A stretch of DNA of 29,938 nt from an uncultured Clostridium sp. GTDB taxonomy: Bacteria; Bacillota; Clostridia; Clostridiales; Clostridiaceae. Shown piece by piece: positions 1 through 10,164 of this stretch. Position 1 is the first letter of the stretch. Each line of letters begins with the position of its first letter. The stretch spans positions 1 to 29,938 of the forward strand of contig UQQU01000040.1 in the NCBI GenBank assembly GCA_900543325.1. The letters are read 5' to 3'. A model generated the notes under the pieces. The model was not told where the DNA came from and searched no databases. It saw only the letters and a program-made list of their open reading frames with translations. The position numbers and the translations under genes are program-made.

Positions 1-119
1 AAGTTTACTTTTTATTCAACTGTAAAATTATTCAAGAAAAAATGCACTATTATAGATATATAATTTATATTACCATAATTTTTCTGCATCTTCTAATATG
101 CTTTATAACTTATACTATC

Positions 120-3100
120 CTATTTAAACAAATCTAAAATTTCTTCATTTGTTAATTTAGAAATATTATTTATATTTAAGCTATCATCGCTCATAACACT
201 ATTTATTATTTCTCTCTTGTCCTCTTGTAGCTGAATAATCTTTTCTTCAATTGTATCTTTAGCAATAAGCTTAATTACTTCAACTATATTTTTTTGACCT
301 ATCCTATGTGCCCTATCTGTTGCTTGATCTTCTATTGCAGGATTCCACCATGGATCCATATGCATAACAAATTTTGCTGATGTTAAATTAAGTCCTGTTC
401 CTCCTGCTTTTAAAGAAATTAAGAAAACCTCTGGTTCTTTACTTTCATTAAATTCTGATACAAGCTTTATTCTTTCCTTAGCATTAGTAGATCCATCTAA
501 GTATTTATTTCTTATTTTTCTTATATTTAATTCCTCTTCTATCTTTTTTAACACTGAAGTAAATTGAGAAAATACTAATATTTTATTATTATCTTCTATA
601 ACTCCCTCTATTATTTCAATAGCAATATTTAACTTCCCACTATCACCAGTATAATCCTTATTAACTAAAATAGGATCTTGGCATATCTGTCTTAATCTTG
701 TTAAATAAGAGAAAATCGTTATATTATCATCTTCTCCAGTTTTTAACTTCAACTTAACCTCTTTCATATAATTTTTATAAGCTAACTTTTGTTCACTAGT
801 CATTGGAACATAATACTTTTTCTCAATCTTTTCAGGTAATTCAGTTATAACATCTCTTTTCAATCTTCTTAATATAAATGGATTTATTAACGACTTTAAT
901 TCCTCAATTTCCTTTTCACTTCTATTAACAAATTTCTTCTTAAACTTTTTTTCGTCAAATAAATATCCTGGCATTATAAAATCAAAAATTGACCATAATT
1001 CAATTAATGAGTTTTCTATTGGAGTACCTGTTAATGCAAATTTTACTTTTGCATTTATCTCTTTAATTATCTTAGTATTTTGTGCTTTAGGATTTTTAAT
1101 ATTTTGCGCCTCATCTATAATACAATAATCAAAAATTCCATCTTTATAAAATTCTATATCATTTTTAATTGTTCCATAAGTAGTTAAAATAACATCATAA
1201 TCTTCCTTGTTATCTAATACTTTCTTTCTGGCACTCTTGCTTCCATGGATAATTCCAACATTTAAGCTTGGTGCAAACTTTTCAAACTCTTCCTTCCAAT
1301 TATATATAAGAGAAGTTGGTGTAACTACTAATGACTTTTTATTCTTCTTATATAAAAGAAATGCAATTACTTGAATGGTCTTTCCAAGTCCCATTTCATC
1401 TGCTAAAATTCCACCAAAATTCATTTCACTTAAAGACAATAAATAATTTACACCAACAATTTGATAATTCCTTAATATTCCATTTAATTCTTTTACTCCA
1501 TGAACTTCCTCTATAACTCTATTTTCCAATCTTTTAGAAACTACCTTTAAAATCTCTGAGCCCCTTATAAAGTTTAAATTATAATTTTCTATACTATCTT
1601 CTATAAATATAGCTTTACTTTTATCTACCTCTATTTGTCCATCATATATTTCTTGGTTATATATTAAATTATCAATAATATTAAAGAAATTAGCTATTCC
1701 TAAATCTCTTAAATTTAATAGTCGTCCTTTTTTAGTTTTATAAAAATCCCTATCATCTTCTAAACTTTGTAATACATTTATATACTCACTATACTCTAAT
1801 CCATCTATATTATACTTAAATACTAACTCTTCATCTTTTTCTTCAAATATAGCTTGTATATCACTACTTCCTACAAGATTAACTTCATTAAAATTCTTAG
1901 AAAATTCTAAGCTATAAAATTCTTCAAAAAACTTTAATCCAGTAGTTAAAAACTCATAACGTTCTTCATCATTTCCAATAAATAAAAACTCATTTATCTT
2001 TTTTATAAATCTATATCTTTCTAATTTCATTGAGATTTCTTCCTCAAAATTATTATCCCTTAGGAAGTACTCTATATTTTTATCTAAGATATTTATTATT
2101 TTTCCAAAGTAATTAACAGTAGCTTTGCATTTAATATTATTATTTTCATTTTTAAAGAAAAACTTAACTTTATAATAATTTCTACAAAAATTTTTAACTC
2201 CCTCACCTAACATTATATCTTTGCTAATATTCCCTAATAATTTAAATAACTTATTAATAGAATCTTCCTGTTTAGGATATTCTATTTTCCCATCACTTTT
2301 TAACTTATAATACAATACTTTATAGCTATTTATTTGCTTATCACTTGGCAAGTAAATTTTTCTATCATTTAAAAACACAGTAAAATTATCATTTAGGGGA
2401 ATAGGTAACTTTTTCTTTGTAGTCAAAATTATTTTATCAAAATCTATTTTTACAGTAAAAGACAAAGGCATATCCTCTTTTATAATATAACTTTCATAAT
2501 TGATATAATCATAATTTAGCTTAACTTTTCTATTGTAACTTAACAACTTTAAAATTTCTTCTATATATTCTTGGTTAACTCTTAAAAGCTTATTTTCTAC
2601 AACCTTAAATGAGTTTTCGTTATTTAAATTTAAAGCTATATAATTTAAAAGCCTTTCATCATCATCCTTAAATTTCATATAAGAAGCATTATATAAGAAC
2701 TCTCCATTAATTCTAAGATGTCCTTTTACTTCTTTACACTTTAAAAACTCACTAATTTTAGGAATTAAATAAGTAACATTTTCACCAACTCTAATTTGTA
2801 TATCAAATGTCTTATTATCATTTCTTTTAATATCTAAATCTAAATTTAGTATCTTCTTTTCAATATTTACTTTAATTACTTTGCTTTCTTTAGTGTTACT
2901 TAAAGTTGTATTTTCCTTATTTATTTTCTTTATTTTATTTTTGGCCACAATATAGAAATAAAATATACTTGCAATTATATGCTTACAAATATAATTAGAT
3001 TTATGTTTTGAAAATTCTTCATATGTACTACATGTACATGTTGCCCCTATTACTCTTTCTCTTTTTAAATTGTACTTAATATGACAACTATACTCTTTAC

Positions 3101-3263
3101 TATTATCTTTTTCTATCACTCTTGAATATATATGATAAATATCATTAATCTTTTTGCTACTTAAATTTGATACTAATCTATTTTTATAAATTTCTTTACC
3201 TTCTTTTATACTAATATTAGATCCTAAGGCTAATACATTATCTAATAACTTCTTTAAATCCAC
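120..3263 (-). CDS. SWIM zinc-finger SNF2-family DEAD/DEAH-box helicase
   Basis: This is a 1047-aa Swi2/Snf2 ATPase, expected to translocate on or remodel nucleoprotein in the cytoplasm. Residues C76, C78, C93 and H95 form a SWIM zinc finger (CxC-x14-CxH). A long middle region (about 130-590) matches in position the bacterial SNF2-associated domain. The ATPase core follows: Walker A DEMGLGKT at 622-629, DEAQ at 717-720, motif III ALTGTP near 743-748, and a C-terminal helicase lobe ending in the QATDRAHRIGQ motif VI. The length is typical of clostridial and bacillal SWIM-SNF2 proteins. The start is GTG, with GAGGTG at 3269-3274 five bases upstream. The gene stands alone behind its own promoter, with no restriction or methylase genes nearby that would suggest a defence island. 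The family is certain; the physiological role is unknown, with transcription recycling or DNA repair as possibilities. Confidence 0.93.
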   Translation of the reverse strand: MDLKKLLDNVLALGSNISIKEGKEIYKNRLVSNLSSKKINDIYHIYSRVIEKDNSKEYSCHIKYNLKRERVIGATCTCSTYEEFSKHKSNYICKHIIASIFYFYIVAKNKIKKINKENTTLSNTKESKVIKVNIEKKILNLDLDIKRNDNKTFDIQIRVGENVTYLIPKISEFLKCKEVKGHLRINGEFLYNASYMKFKDDDERLLNYIALNLNNENSFKVVENKLLRVNQEYIEEILKLLSYNRKVKLNYDYINYESYIIKEDMPLSFTVKIDFDKIILTTKKKLPIPLNDNFTVFLNDRKIYLPSDKQINSYKVLYYKLKSDGKIEYPKQEDSINKLFKLLGNISKDIMLGEGVKNFCRNYYKVKFFFKNENNNIKCKATVNYFGKIINILDKNIEYFLRDNNFEEEISMKLERYRFIKKINEFLFIGNDEERYEFLTTGLKFFEEFYSLEFSKNFNEVNLVGSSDIQAIFEEKDEELVFKYNIDGLEYSEYINVLQSLEDDRDFYKTKKGRLLNLRDLGIANFFNIIDNLIYNQEIYDGQIEVDKSKAIFIEDSIENYNLNFIRGSEILKVVSKRLENRVIEEVHGVKELNGILRNYQIVGVNYLLSLSEMNFGGILADEMGLGKTIQVIAFLLYKKNKKSLVVTPTSLIYNWKEEFEKFAPSLNVGIIHGSKSARKKVLDNKEDYDVILTTYGTIKNDIEFYKDGIFDYCIIDEAQNIKNPKAQNTKIIKEINAKVKFALTGTPIENSLIELWSIFDFIMPGYLFDEKKFKKKFVNRSEKEIEELKSLINPFILRRLKRDVITELPEKIEKKYYVPMTSEQKLAYKNYMKEVKLKLKTGEDDNITIFSYLTRLRQICQDPILVNKDYTGDSGKLNIAIEIIEGVIEDNNKILVFSQFTSVLKKIEEELNIRKIRNKYLDGSTNAKERIKLVSEFNESKEPEVFLISLKAGGTGLNLTSAKFVMHMDPWWNPAIEDQATDRAHRIGQKNIVEVIKLIAKDTIEEKIIQLQEDKREIINSVMSDDSLNINNISKLTNEEILDLFK

Positions 3264-3297
3264 CTTTTCACCTCATTATCATATAATTAATTAAATC

Positions 3298-3326
3298 ATT
3301 ATATCATAAGTTTTTACCTACGTTAA
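3298..3326 (-). promoter_or_regulatory. Predicted sigma-A promoter of the SNF2 helicase gene
   Basis: On the minus strand, -35 TTAACG (3321-3326) and -10 TATAAT (3298-3303) are separated by exactly 17 bases. The -10 is a perfect match and the -35 matches 4 of 6. It lies about 35 bases upstream of the GTG start, so the gene probably has its own transcript, separate from the upstream GH31 gene that ends in a terminator. Confidence 0.6.
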
Positions 3327-3365
3327 TAGCCATAAATTCATCTTAATGCTTAAATATTTTATTAT

Positions 3366-3418
3366 AAAAAAATATAAAGTAGTTCATAAATATTTTATTA
3401 TGAAACTACTTTATATTT
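3366..3418 (-). terminator. Rho-independent terminator of the GH31 gene
   Basis: The arms 3370-3389 and 3398-3418 pair over about 20 bp with a single bulged base and an eight-base loop. Reading leftward, the stem is followed by a run of T (complement of the A-run at 3366-3372). It sits between the end of the glucosidase gene and the promoter of the SNF2 gene. Confidence 0.75.
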
Positions 3419-3483
3419 GAATTTAAGGTGGAAATTTATAAAATTACATCTCTTATTTGAGCTGTAAAATTAACATTATTAAC

Positions 3484-5820
3484 TTATAGTTCTACTATAA
3501 ACTCATTTTCTTTAACTTCAATTTCTTTATCATTGAAGAATACCTTTTTAGTATGCTCTAAATTATTAAAAATTATTTTTATTTTATTATACTTTTTAGA
3601 ATATCCTATATTTTCTTTTAATTCTATTCTTAATTCCTCTGCCAACTTACAGTTAATAATATATTTATTTAGCTTTCCATTTCTATAATCAAAACTTTCA
3701 CCATCATCTAATATATGAGTATAAGTTGATTCTCCATTTTCTTTACCTAAATATATATTTAATGTTAATATATCATCATTATTTTCTCCAATATAGCTTT
3801 GCTCTCTTCCTACTGGAATTATCGATAATGATTTTATAAATATAGGACAAATATCTAATGGAGCTTCTTTAATTATATATTGACCACCCTTATACTCTTC
3901 TCCAGTCCAATAATCAATCCAATTATCACTCTCTGGTAGGTAAACTAATTTATGTCTAGCTCCTTGTTCTACAACTGGAGATACTAAAATGTTATCACCA
4001 AAATTAAATTCATCATTTATTTCATAGGTTTTTCTATCATTTTGATAGTTAAACAATAATGGTCTAATTATTGGTTCTCCAGTCTCCTCACATTTATACA
4101 TCATATCATATAAATAGGGAATTAACTTATATCTTAATTTAATATATTTTCTATTTATATCTTCTGTAGTTTTATCAAAAGCCCATGGTTCTTGTTCTCT
4201 ACTTCCAATAGTTGAATGATTTCTAAATAACGGTGTAAATGCACCAACTTGAACCCATCTACTTAATAGTTCAGGAGTACAATCATGTCCAAATCCTCCA
4301 ACATCAGTACCACAAAAAGCCATACCACTAAGTCCAAGATTCATTAGCATAGGTAGTGACATTCTTAAATGCTCCCATGTACTTTGATTATCTCCAGTCC
4401 AAACTGTAGCATATTTTTGAGTTCCTGCATAACATGCTCTAGTTACTACAAATGGTCTTTTGTTTGTAGCTCTTTTAATACCTTCATAAGTAGCTTTATC
4501 CATCATATGTCCATAAACATTATGAATTTCTTTATGAGTAACTAAAGTTCCATCATTATTAAAAACTACATCATCTGGAAGGGGTCCATTGAAACTAGCT
4601 GGTTCATTCATATCATTCCATATTCCTGAAACACCTAAATCCATCATTATTTTCTGATTCCCAGCCCACCATTCCCTTGTGTTAGAATTCATAAAATCTG
4701 GAAATACAGATTCTCCTGGCCAAACAGAATTCTTATAAACTATTCCATCTTTATCTGTAGCAAAGTAACCTTTCTTTAACCCTTCATCATAAATTTTATA
4801 CCCTTTATCTACCTTAACTCCTGGGTCTATAATAGTAACTACCTTGAATCCCATTTCTTTAAGCTGCTGTAAAAACTCTTTTGGATTTTCGAATTTTTTA
4901 TTATCCCATGTAAAAACTCTAAAACCATCCATATAATCTATATCTAAATAAATAGTATCACATGGAATATCCTTTTCCCTAAAACACTTAGCAATCTCCA
5001 TAGTTCTTTCCTGTGGAGCATAAGACCATCTACATTGTTGATATCCAAGTGTCCATAATTGAGGCAATGGTGTTTTTCCAGTTAAATTAGTATATTCATT
5101 AACTACTTCCTTTATAGTAGGTCCATACATAAAATAATAATCTAAATTACCATCTACAGCTCCAAAATAGTAATAATTAGAATTCTCTTTTCCCATATCA
5201 AAATGACTTTCAAAATGGTTATCGAAGAAAATACCGCAAGCTTCTTCATCCTTTAATGTTATTAAAAAAGGTATTGATTTATATAATTGCGCATATGTTT
5301 CTCCATGTGGTGTTGGATCATCAGTATTCCAATTTCTATAATGATAACCCTTCTTATTTAATGAACCTGTTCTTTCTCCAAGTCCATAAAAATACATATT
5401 ATCTTCCATAACTTTAGATACATAAATCTTATATTCTTCATGACCTTCTAATTTATGGCCTTCTTCCGCTGCTAATGTAGAATTAGCCCCTAATCTTCTA
5501 AAAGGATCTCTTTTACCTCTATAATCCCTACATAAAATTTCACCTTTTGAATTATATATATCAACTTTAAAATCATCATAAATATTAATACTTAAAACAT
5601 TTGTTTTTATATTTAAAACTTCATCATCAAATTTAACTTCAAACTTAACTTTATTATTTAATAGGTTTTCAACCGCCTTAGAATTTCTTTCTTTCCTATG
5701 TAATGGCACAAAGAAATTAACAACTCTTTCATTTACCAAAGTTATAGTACTTTGAATTTTTTCATAATTCACTAAAACTTTATTTTCACTAACCTCATAA
5801 TTTAATATTTTTCCAAACAT
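3484..5820 (-). CDS. Glycoside hydrolase family 31 alpha-glucosidase
   Basis: This 778-aa cytoplasmic enzyme of family GH31 is expected to release glucose (or another alpha-linked sugar) from the non-reducing ends of oligosaccharides. There is no signal peptide. An N-terminal beta-sandwich (to about 240) precedes the (beta/alpha)8 barrel. The signature WNDMNEP at 401-407 supplies the nucleophile Asp403, and WTGDN at 474-478 supplies the acid/base Asp477. The C-terminal beta domains are present, so the gene is full length. YLDIDYMDGFRVFTW (291-305) is the usual substrate-pocket segment. It is divergent from an AraC-type regulator that probably controls it, and no sugar transporter is adjacent. 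Alpha-xylosidase or another GH31 specificity cannot be excluded; plain alpha-glucosidase is the best guess. Confidence 0.93.
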   Translation of the reverse strand: MFGKILNYEVSENKVLVNYEKIQSTITLVNERVVNFFVPLHRKERNSKAVENLLNNKVKFEVKFDDEVLNIKTNVLSINIYDDFKVDIYNSKGEILCRDYRGKRDPFRRLGANSTLAAEEGHKLEGHEEYKIYVSKVMEDNMYFYGLGERTGSLNKKGYHYRNWNTDDPTPHGETYAQLYKSIPFLITLKDEEACGIFFDNHFESHFDMGKENSNYYYFGAVDGNLDYYFMYGPTIKEVVNEYTNLTGKTPLPQLWTLGYQQCRWSYAPQERTMEIAKCFREKDIPCDTIYLDIDYMDGFRVFTWDNKKFENPKEFLQQLKEMGFKVVTIIDPGVKVDKGYKIYDEGLKKGYFATDKDGIVYKNSVWPGESVFPDFMNSNTREWWAGNQKIMMDLGVSGIWNDMNEPASFNGPLPDDVVFNNDGTLVTHKEIHNVYGHMMDKATYEGIKRATNKRPFVVTRACYAGTQKYATVWTGDNQSTWEHLRMSLPMLMNLGLSGMAFCGTDVGGFGHDCTPELLSRWVQVGAFTPLFRNHSTIGSREQEPWAFDKTTEDINRKYIKLRYKLIPYLYDMMYKCEETGEPIIRPLLFNYQNDRKTYEINDEFNFGDNILVSPVVEQGARHKLVYLPESDNWIDYWTGEEYKGGQYIIKEAPLDICPIFIKSLSIIPVGREQSYIGENNDDILTLNIYLGKENGESTYTHILDDGESFDYRNGKLNKYIINCKLAEELRIELKENIGYSKKYNKIKIIFNNLEHTKKVFFNDKEIEVKENEFIVEL

Positions 5821-5895
5821 AATCTCTTCTCCTTAACCATAACAAAACATTTTATTTAAAAAATGTAATTATAATGTTATTATATTATTTAAAGA

Positions 5896-5946
5896 AGTAT
5901 AATACTTGCAGTATACTAACAATTTATAAGACAATACTGCTGTACT
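5896..5946. promoter_or_regulatory. Candidate operator cluster between the GH31 and AraC-type genes
   Basis: Within about 50 bases the pentamer AGTAT or its complement ATACT occurs five times: AGTAT at 5896 and 5910, and ATACT at 5902, 5913 and 5934. They build the palindromes AGTAT-A-ATACT (5896-5906), ATACT-TGC-AGTAT (5902-5914) and AGTATACT (5910-5917). GCAGTAT (5908-5914) also faces ATACTGC (5934-5940) across 19 bases. The location between divergent genes, one encoding an AraC-family regulator, suggests its binding region. Function is inferred. Confidence 0.45.
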
Positions 5947-5956
5947 AGGAGATTTC

Positions 5957-6856
5957 ATGAATAATTTAGATTTTATAAACTTAAAAGAAAATACTACACA
6001 TGGTGACTTTATATTACCATTTTCAATTTATAAAGGAACACTTAGTCCAAACTTTCCTTCTATTGCAGCTCATTGGCATGAAGAAATTGAAGTTATTATA
6101 GTTTTAGATGGAAGCTGTGATTACAGAATAAATTTAGATTCATTTGTTATAAATAAAGGTGATATTTTAATTATCGATTCTCAAAGTCTACACTCATTAA
6201 CATCTATTCCAAATCAAAATATGACTTGGGCTTCTTTTGTTTTTAATATAAATATGTTAAAAAGCTCTAATACTGATGGAGTATTATTAAAATATATTGC
6301 TCCTCTATTAAATCACCAACATCAATTACCTATTATCATTAAAGATAATATAGATTGCTATTCTAAAATATTTGATGTTATAGAAAATATAATATACTGC
6401 TATTATGAAAAAGATATTGCCTATGAGCTTGAATTAAAATCTTTACTATTTAAATTTTTTTCATTACTTTATAAAAATAATCTAATTGAAAAACATCAAA
6501 GTAAAAATAACCTTACAATTAATACTACAGATAAAATTAAATTAGTTTTAAATTATATAAATGAGCATTACTCTGAAGATATTTCTATAAATACTTTAGC
6601 TGAACTTTGTGAATATAGTGAATATCATTTTATGCGTTTTTTTAAAAAACATATTGGCCTAACTTGTATACAATATATTAATAATTTAAGGCTTGAAAAA
6701 TCATCTATTTTATTAACTTCTACAAATAATGCTATAATGGATATTTCTTTAGAAGTAGGCTTTGATAATCTATCATATTTTAATAAATTATTTAAAAGAA
6801 AATATAATCTAACTCCAAAGGAATTTAGAACAATAAATTCAACTATTTTCAAATAA
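5957..6856 (+). CDS. AraC-family transcriptional regulator with N-terminal cupin
   Basis: This 299-aa regulator has an N-terminal AraC-type cupin sensor (about 35-85, containing HWHEEIEVIIVLDG and a GDILIIDSQSLHS strand pair) and a C-terminal double helix-turn-helix (about 190-295). The second HTH has the family pattern DISLEVGFDNLSYFNKLFKRKYNLTPKEFR. An AGGAG ribosome binding site lies five bases before the ATG. It is transcribed away from the GH31 alpha-glucosidase, with 136 bases between the two starts, so it is probably the local activator responding to a sugar released by or fed to that enzyme. The ligand cannot be told from the sequence. A strong bidirectional terminator follows directly. 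Confidence 0.92.
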   Translation: MNNLDFINLKENTTHGDFILPFSIYKGTLSPNFPSIAAHWHEEIEVIIVLDGSCDYRINLDSFVINKGDILIIDSQSLHSLTSIPNQNMTWASFVFNINMLKSSNTDGVLLKYIAPLLNHQHQLPIIIKDNIDCYSKIFDVIENIIYCYYEKDIAYELELKSLLFKFFSLLYKNNLIEKHQSKNNLTINTTDKIKLVLNYINEHYSEDISINTLAELCEYSEYHFMRFFKKHIGLTCIQYINNLRLEKSSILLTSTNNAIMDISLEVGFDNLSYFNKLFKRKYNLTPKEFRTINSTIFK

Positions 6857-6862
6857 CAATAT

Positions 6863-6900
6863 AAAAAAAGTAACAGTTTATTTTTACTGTTACTTTTTTA
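6863..6900. terminator. Bidirectional terminator between the AraC-type gene and the ABC permease gene
   Basis: A 14-bp perfect stem (6864-6877 with 6886-6899, core GTAACAGT/ACTGTTAC) has an A-run on the left and a T-run on the right. It can terminate both the rightward regulator gene and the leftward permease gene that converge here. Confidence 0.85.
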
Positions 6901-6912
6901 ATAATAATTTTT

Positions 6913-9900
6913 TTAATCCACTGATTTTAAAGATTCAACCATTTGAACTTTCTTTAACTTATAATACATAGCCCAGTTTACTAATAATGAGAAAATAATT
7001 GTTAAAATAGCTGCCATAATAAAACTTTTAATATCTATAGTTCTACCAAACATAACATAATCCATTTCAACTGTTACCATTATAAACTTATGGAAAACCG
7101 TCCCTAATAACAATCCTCCTATTGTTCCAATAACAGTTAATAATATATTCTCTCTAAATATATAAGCTGAAACCTCGTTATCATAGAACCCTAAAACTTT
7201 AATTGTGGCTATTTCTCTTATACGTTCAGAAATATTAACATTAGTTAGGTTATATAATACTATAAATGATAATGCACCTGCACAAAATATCATAACTAAC
7301 ACTACTAAATCTAATGATTTAATTGTATCATCAAAATTATCCTTTATACTGCTATTACTTACTATTCCAGCAACTCCATTTATATTTATTAAGTTATTAG
7401 ATACCTCATTTATAGAGTCTTCATTCTTTACTTTAATAAATATACTATTTTCCTCTGGAGTTTTATTAAATATCTCTTTATAATAATTAGCATCAATATA
7501 AATATAGTGATTAATATAATGTTCTACTATTGCCCCAACTTTAGCTTGTGCCTTATTATCATTACTATTTATAATCTCTATTTCATCTCCAACTTTAACA
7601 TCTAATAATTTAGCTAGTTTTTCACTTATTGCTACTCCATTCTTAGGTAAAATAATTGTTTCCTTACTCTTTCTATCTTGTAAATGTTCAAACTCATCAA
7701 ACTTTTCATCTTCATCTGTAACTATAATATTAACATTTTTACTTATTTCATTTGATAAGGCTTCTCCACTTTCACTTCTTACAAAAATAAAATCATTTAC
7801 CTTTGAATCTTCATTTAGATAATTCTCTAAATTATTCTTTTCATCATTATTTATAGTTCCATTTAAATTTGCTGAAATATTATATTGTGTTAAATCTCCA
7901 TATTGTTTATTTACAACAGTTTTTATAGAATCTTTAATACCAAAACCAGCAACTAATAATGCTGTACTTCCTGCAATTCCAATTACAGTCATTAAAAATC
8001 TCTTCTTATACCTAAAAATATTTCTTACTGTTACTTTACCAATGAAATTAAATCTATTCCAAATAAAAGGAATTCTCTCTAATAAAATTCTTTTACCTTC
8101 TTTTGGTGCCTTAGGTCTCATTAACATTGATGGAACTTCAATAAGTTCAATTCTACATGCGGCATATGTTGCTAATGTAGTTACTCCTATAGCTACAGCA
8201 AAAACCATTATAGCTAAAGGTATATGTACTACATAGCTCATTTTGGGAAGTATATATAATATGTTATATGCATCAAAAATAACTAATGGTAACACAGTAA
8301 AACCTAAAGTAATTCCTACTATACCTCCAATTAAACTTGCAAATAATGCATAAACAATAAACTTTTTAGCAATACTCCCTTTATCGTATCCTAAAGCTTT
8401 TAATGTTCCTATATTTACTCTTTGTTCATCTACCATTCTAGTCATTGTTGTTAAACATACTAATGCTGCTACTACAAAGAAAAATACTGGAAATACATTT
8501 GATAATTTATCAATACTATTTGCACTATTTTCATAGTCTACATAAGAATAATGTGACTTTCTATCTAAAACATAAAGATCTGGCTTTTCTATTTCTGATA
8601 TTTTCTCTTCTGCTTCTTCTAATTCTTCTCTTGCTTTAGAAAGTTCCTCTTCTGCTTTTTTCTTATTTTCCTCTAGTTCTTTTTCTCCCTCAGCTAGTTT
8701 TACTTTTCCATTTTCTATTTCATCTTTTGCATTTTCTATTTGATCATATCCTTGATTTTTAGCTTCTTCTAAATCAGCCCTTGATCTATTAATTTTATTT
8801 TTGCCCTCTTCTATTTGTGCCTTAGCTAAGTTTAAGTCATTCTCTTTTGCTAATAATTCATCTTTTTTACTTTGAAGCTCTGATTTTGCTACATTAATTT
8901 TATTATTAGCTTCTTTTATTATTGTATCTAATGAATTTATCTGTACTTCAATAGAAGATTTTTCTTCATCACTTAAACTCTCATGCTTTAACATATCCTC
9001 TAGTGAAGATTTTTGACCTATCAAACCTTCTAAATAAACTTCTGAATCATTAATAGAGTTTTCAGCTTTAATAAATTCCTGCTCTATACTTTCTTTTACT
9101 TCATAAAATTTATTTATTCCATTATTAAGCTGTGATTCCTTTTCATTTAATTCTTGCTCTGCTTTTAAAATCTCTTCTTGTCCATTCTTCAATGAATTTT
9201 CTAACTCATTTTTCTTACTATTAAGCTCATTTTCCCCTTCAGCTAATTTCTTTCTTGAAGTATCTATTTCATTTTGAGCTTTTTCTAATTGCTCTTCAAC
9301 TTCACTCTTTTTACTTTCATATTCATCTTTACCTTTATTTAATTCTTCACTAGCTTCATTTATTACTTCATCATATCTTCTATCAATGATTACATTAGAA
9401 ATGTTTTCTATAGATTCTTTAACCTTATCTGTTACCTCAAAATATTTCTCATCATATGAATCTAAAGCTTTAGCATCCTTAACAGTAACATAAATGTCTG
9501 TATATACTTCACTTTTAAAATCAGATTCATTTACAAACATATATGTTTTTACACTACCATTTCCAATATTACTACTTCCAATTTGATCACTTAAATAATA
9601 AGGAGTTTCTGCTATACCTACAATTTCATATTCATTGGTTGCAAGACTATCTTTAATATCACTATCATCACCAGAATTTAAGTTAAGTTTATCTCCAATT
9701 TTCAAATTTAGACTACCAAAATTTTCTTTAGCAATAACACATTCACCTTCTTTAGTAGGTAAATGCCCTTCAATTAAATTTAATCTATTTATATAATCCT
9801 CATTATCATCACTTAAATTATTATTAGGTAAACTATGCACCCTAATTACAAACTCATCTGAATCTACTTTAGATATAACATCTAAAGTTTTTGATGGTTC

Positions 9901-10164
9901 AACTCCTAAAACACCCTCTATATTTTTTATATCCTTTACATCTTCATCAGTTAAGCCTAAAGTTGATACTACTCTAAGATCCATTAAATTATAATCATCA
10001 TAATACTTATCTGCTGTAGCTTTCATATCTATAGGGGCAATTTTTACTCCTGCAAACAGCATTACACCTAAAGCAATAATTGATGCAATTGAAAAAAATC
10101 TTCCTTTAGACTTATTTATATCCCTAAATATATCTTTCCATAATGCATTTTTCATAATTACCAT
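6913..10164 (-). CDS. FtsX-like ABC transporter permease with long coiled coil
   Basis: This 1083-aa membrane protein is the permease half of a MacB/FtsX-type ABC system. One N-terminal membrane segment (about 22-42) leads into an extracytoplasmic domain. A highly charged heptad-type coiled coil follows (about 265-527, rich in E, K and L with repeated AEGE-type segments). Two FtsX blocks of three membrane helices each follow, the first from about residue 555 and the second at the C-terminus, separated by another extracytoplasmic domain. Its start overlaps the end of the ATPase gene by 7 bases, so the two are translationally coupled. The start used is the first ATG; MKN three codons later is also possible. 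Such proteins export or extract lipids and peptides or act as mechanotransmitters; no substrate can be assigned, and no two-component system is adjacent to suggest a bacitracin-type role. Confidence 0.9.
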   Translation of the reverse strand: MVIMKNALWKDIFRDINKSKGRFFSIASIIALGVMLFAGVKIAPIDMKATADKYYDDYNLMDLRVVSTLGLTDEDVKDIKNIEGVLGVEPSKTLDVISKVDSDEFVIRVHSLPNNNLSDDNEDYINRLNLIEGHLPTKEGECVIAKENFGSLNLKIGDKLNLNSGDDSDIKDSLATNEYEIVGIAETPYYLSDQIGSSNIGNGSVKTYMFVNESDFKSEVYTDIYVTVKDAKALDSYDEKYFEVTDKVKESIENISNVIIDRRYDEVINEASEELNKGKDEYESKKSEVEEQLEKAQNEIDTSRKKLAEGENELNSKKNELENSLKNGQEEILKAEQELNEKESQLNNGINKFYEVKESIEQEFIKAENSINDSEVYLEGLIGQKSSLEDMLKHESLSDEEKSSIEVQINSLDTIIKEANNKINVAKSELQSKKDELLAKENDLNLAKAQIEEGKNKINRSRADLEEAKNQGYDQIENAKDEIENGKVKLAEGEKELEENKKKAEEELSKAREELEEAEEKISEIEKPDLYVLDRKSHYSYVDYENSANSIDKLSNVFPVFFFVVAALVCLTTMTRMVDEQRVNIGTLKALGYDKGSIAKKFIVYALFASLIGGIVGITLGFTVLPLVIFDAYNILYILPKMSYVVHIPLAIMVFAVAIGVTTLATYAACRIELIEVPSMLMRPKAPKEGKRILLERIPFIWNRFNFIGKVTVRNIFRYKKRFLMTVIGIAGSTALLVAGFGIKDSIKTVVNKQYGDLTQYNISANLNGTINNDEKNNLENYLNEDSKVNDFIFVRSESGEALSNEISKNVNIIVTDEDEKFDEFEHLQDRKSKETIILPKNGVAISEKLAKLLDVKVGDEIEIINSNDNKAQAKVGAIVEHYINHYIYIDANYYKEIFNKTPEENSIFIKVKNEDSINEVSNNLININGVAGIVSNSSIKDNFDDTIKSLDLVVLVMIFCAGALSFIVLYNLTNVNISERIREIATIKVLGFYDNEVSAYIFRENILLTVIGTIGGLLLGTVFHKFIMVTVEMDYVMFGRTIDIKSFIMAAILTIIFSLLVNWAMYYKLKKVQMVESLKSVD

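Noticed and set aside
60..119. A short in-frame peptide (ending ILEDAEKLW) after the SNF2 stop codon on the minus strand
   Set aside because: It is only about ten codons long, follows another stop and has no start or ribosome binding site; chance is enough.
8445..8639. Rightward reading frames inside the ABC permease gene (also 7205-7483 and 8042-8236)
   Set aside because: They lie antisense to a clear gene, show compositions mirroring its coding strand and lack ribosome binding sites.
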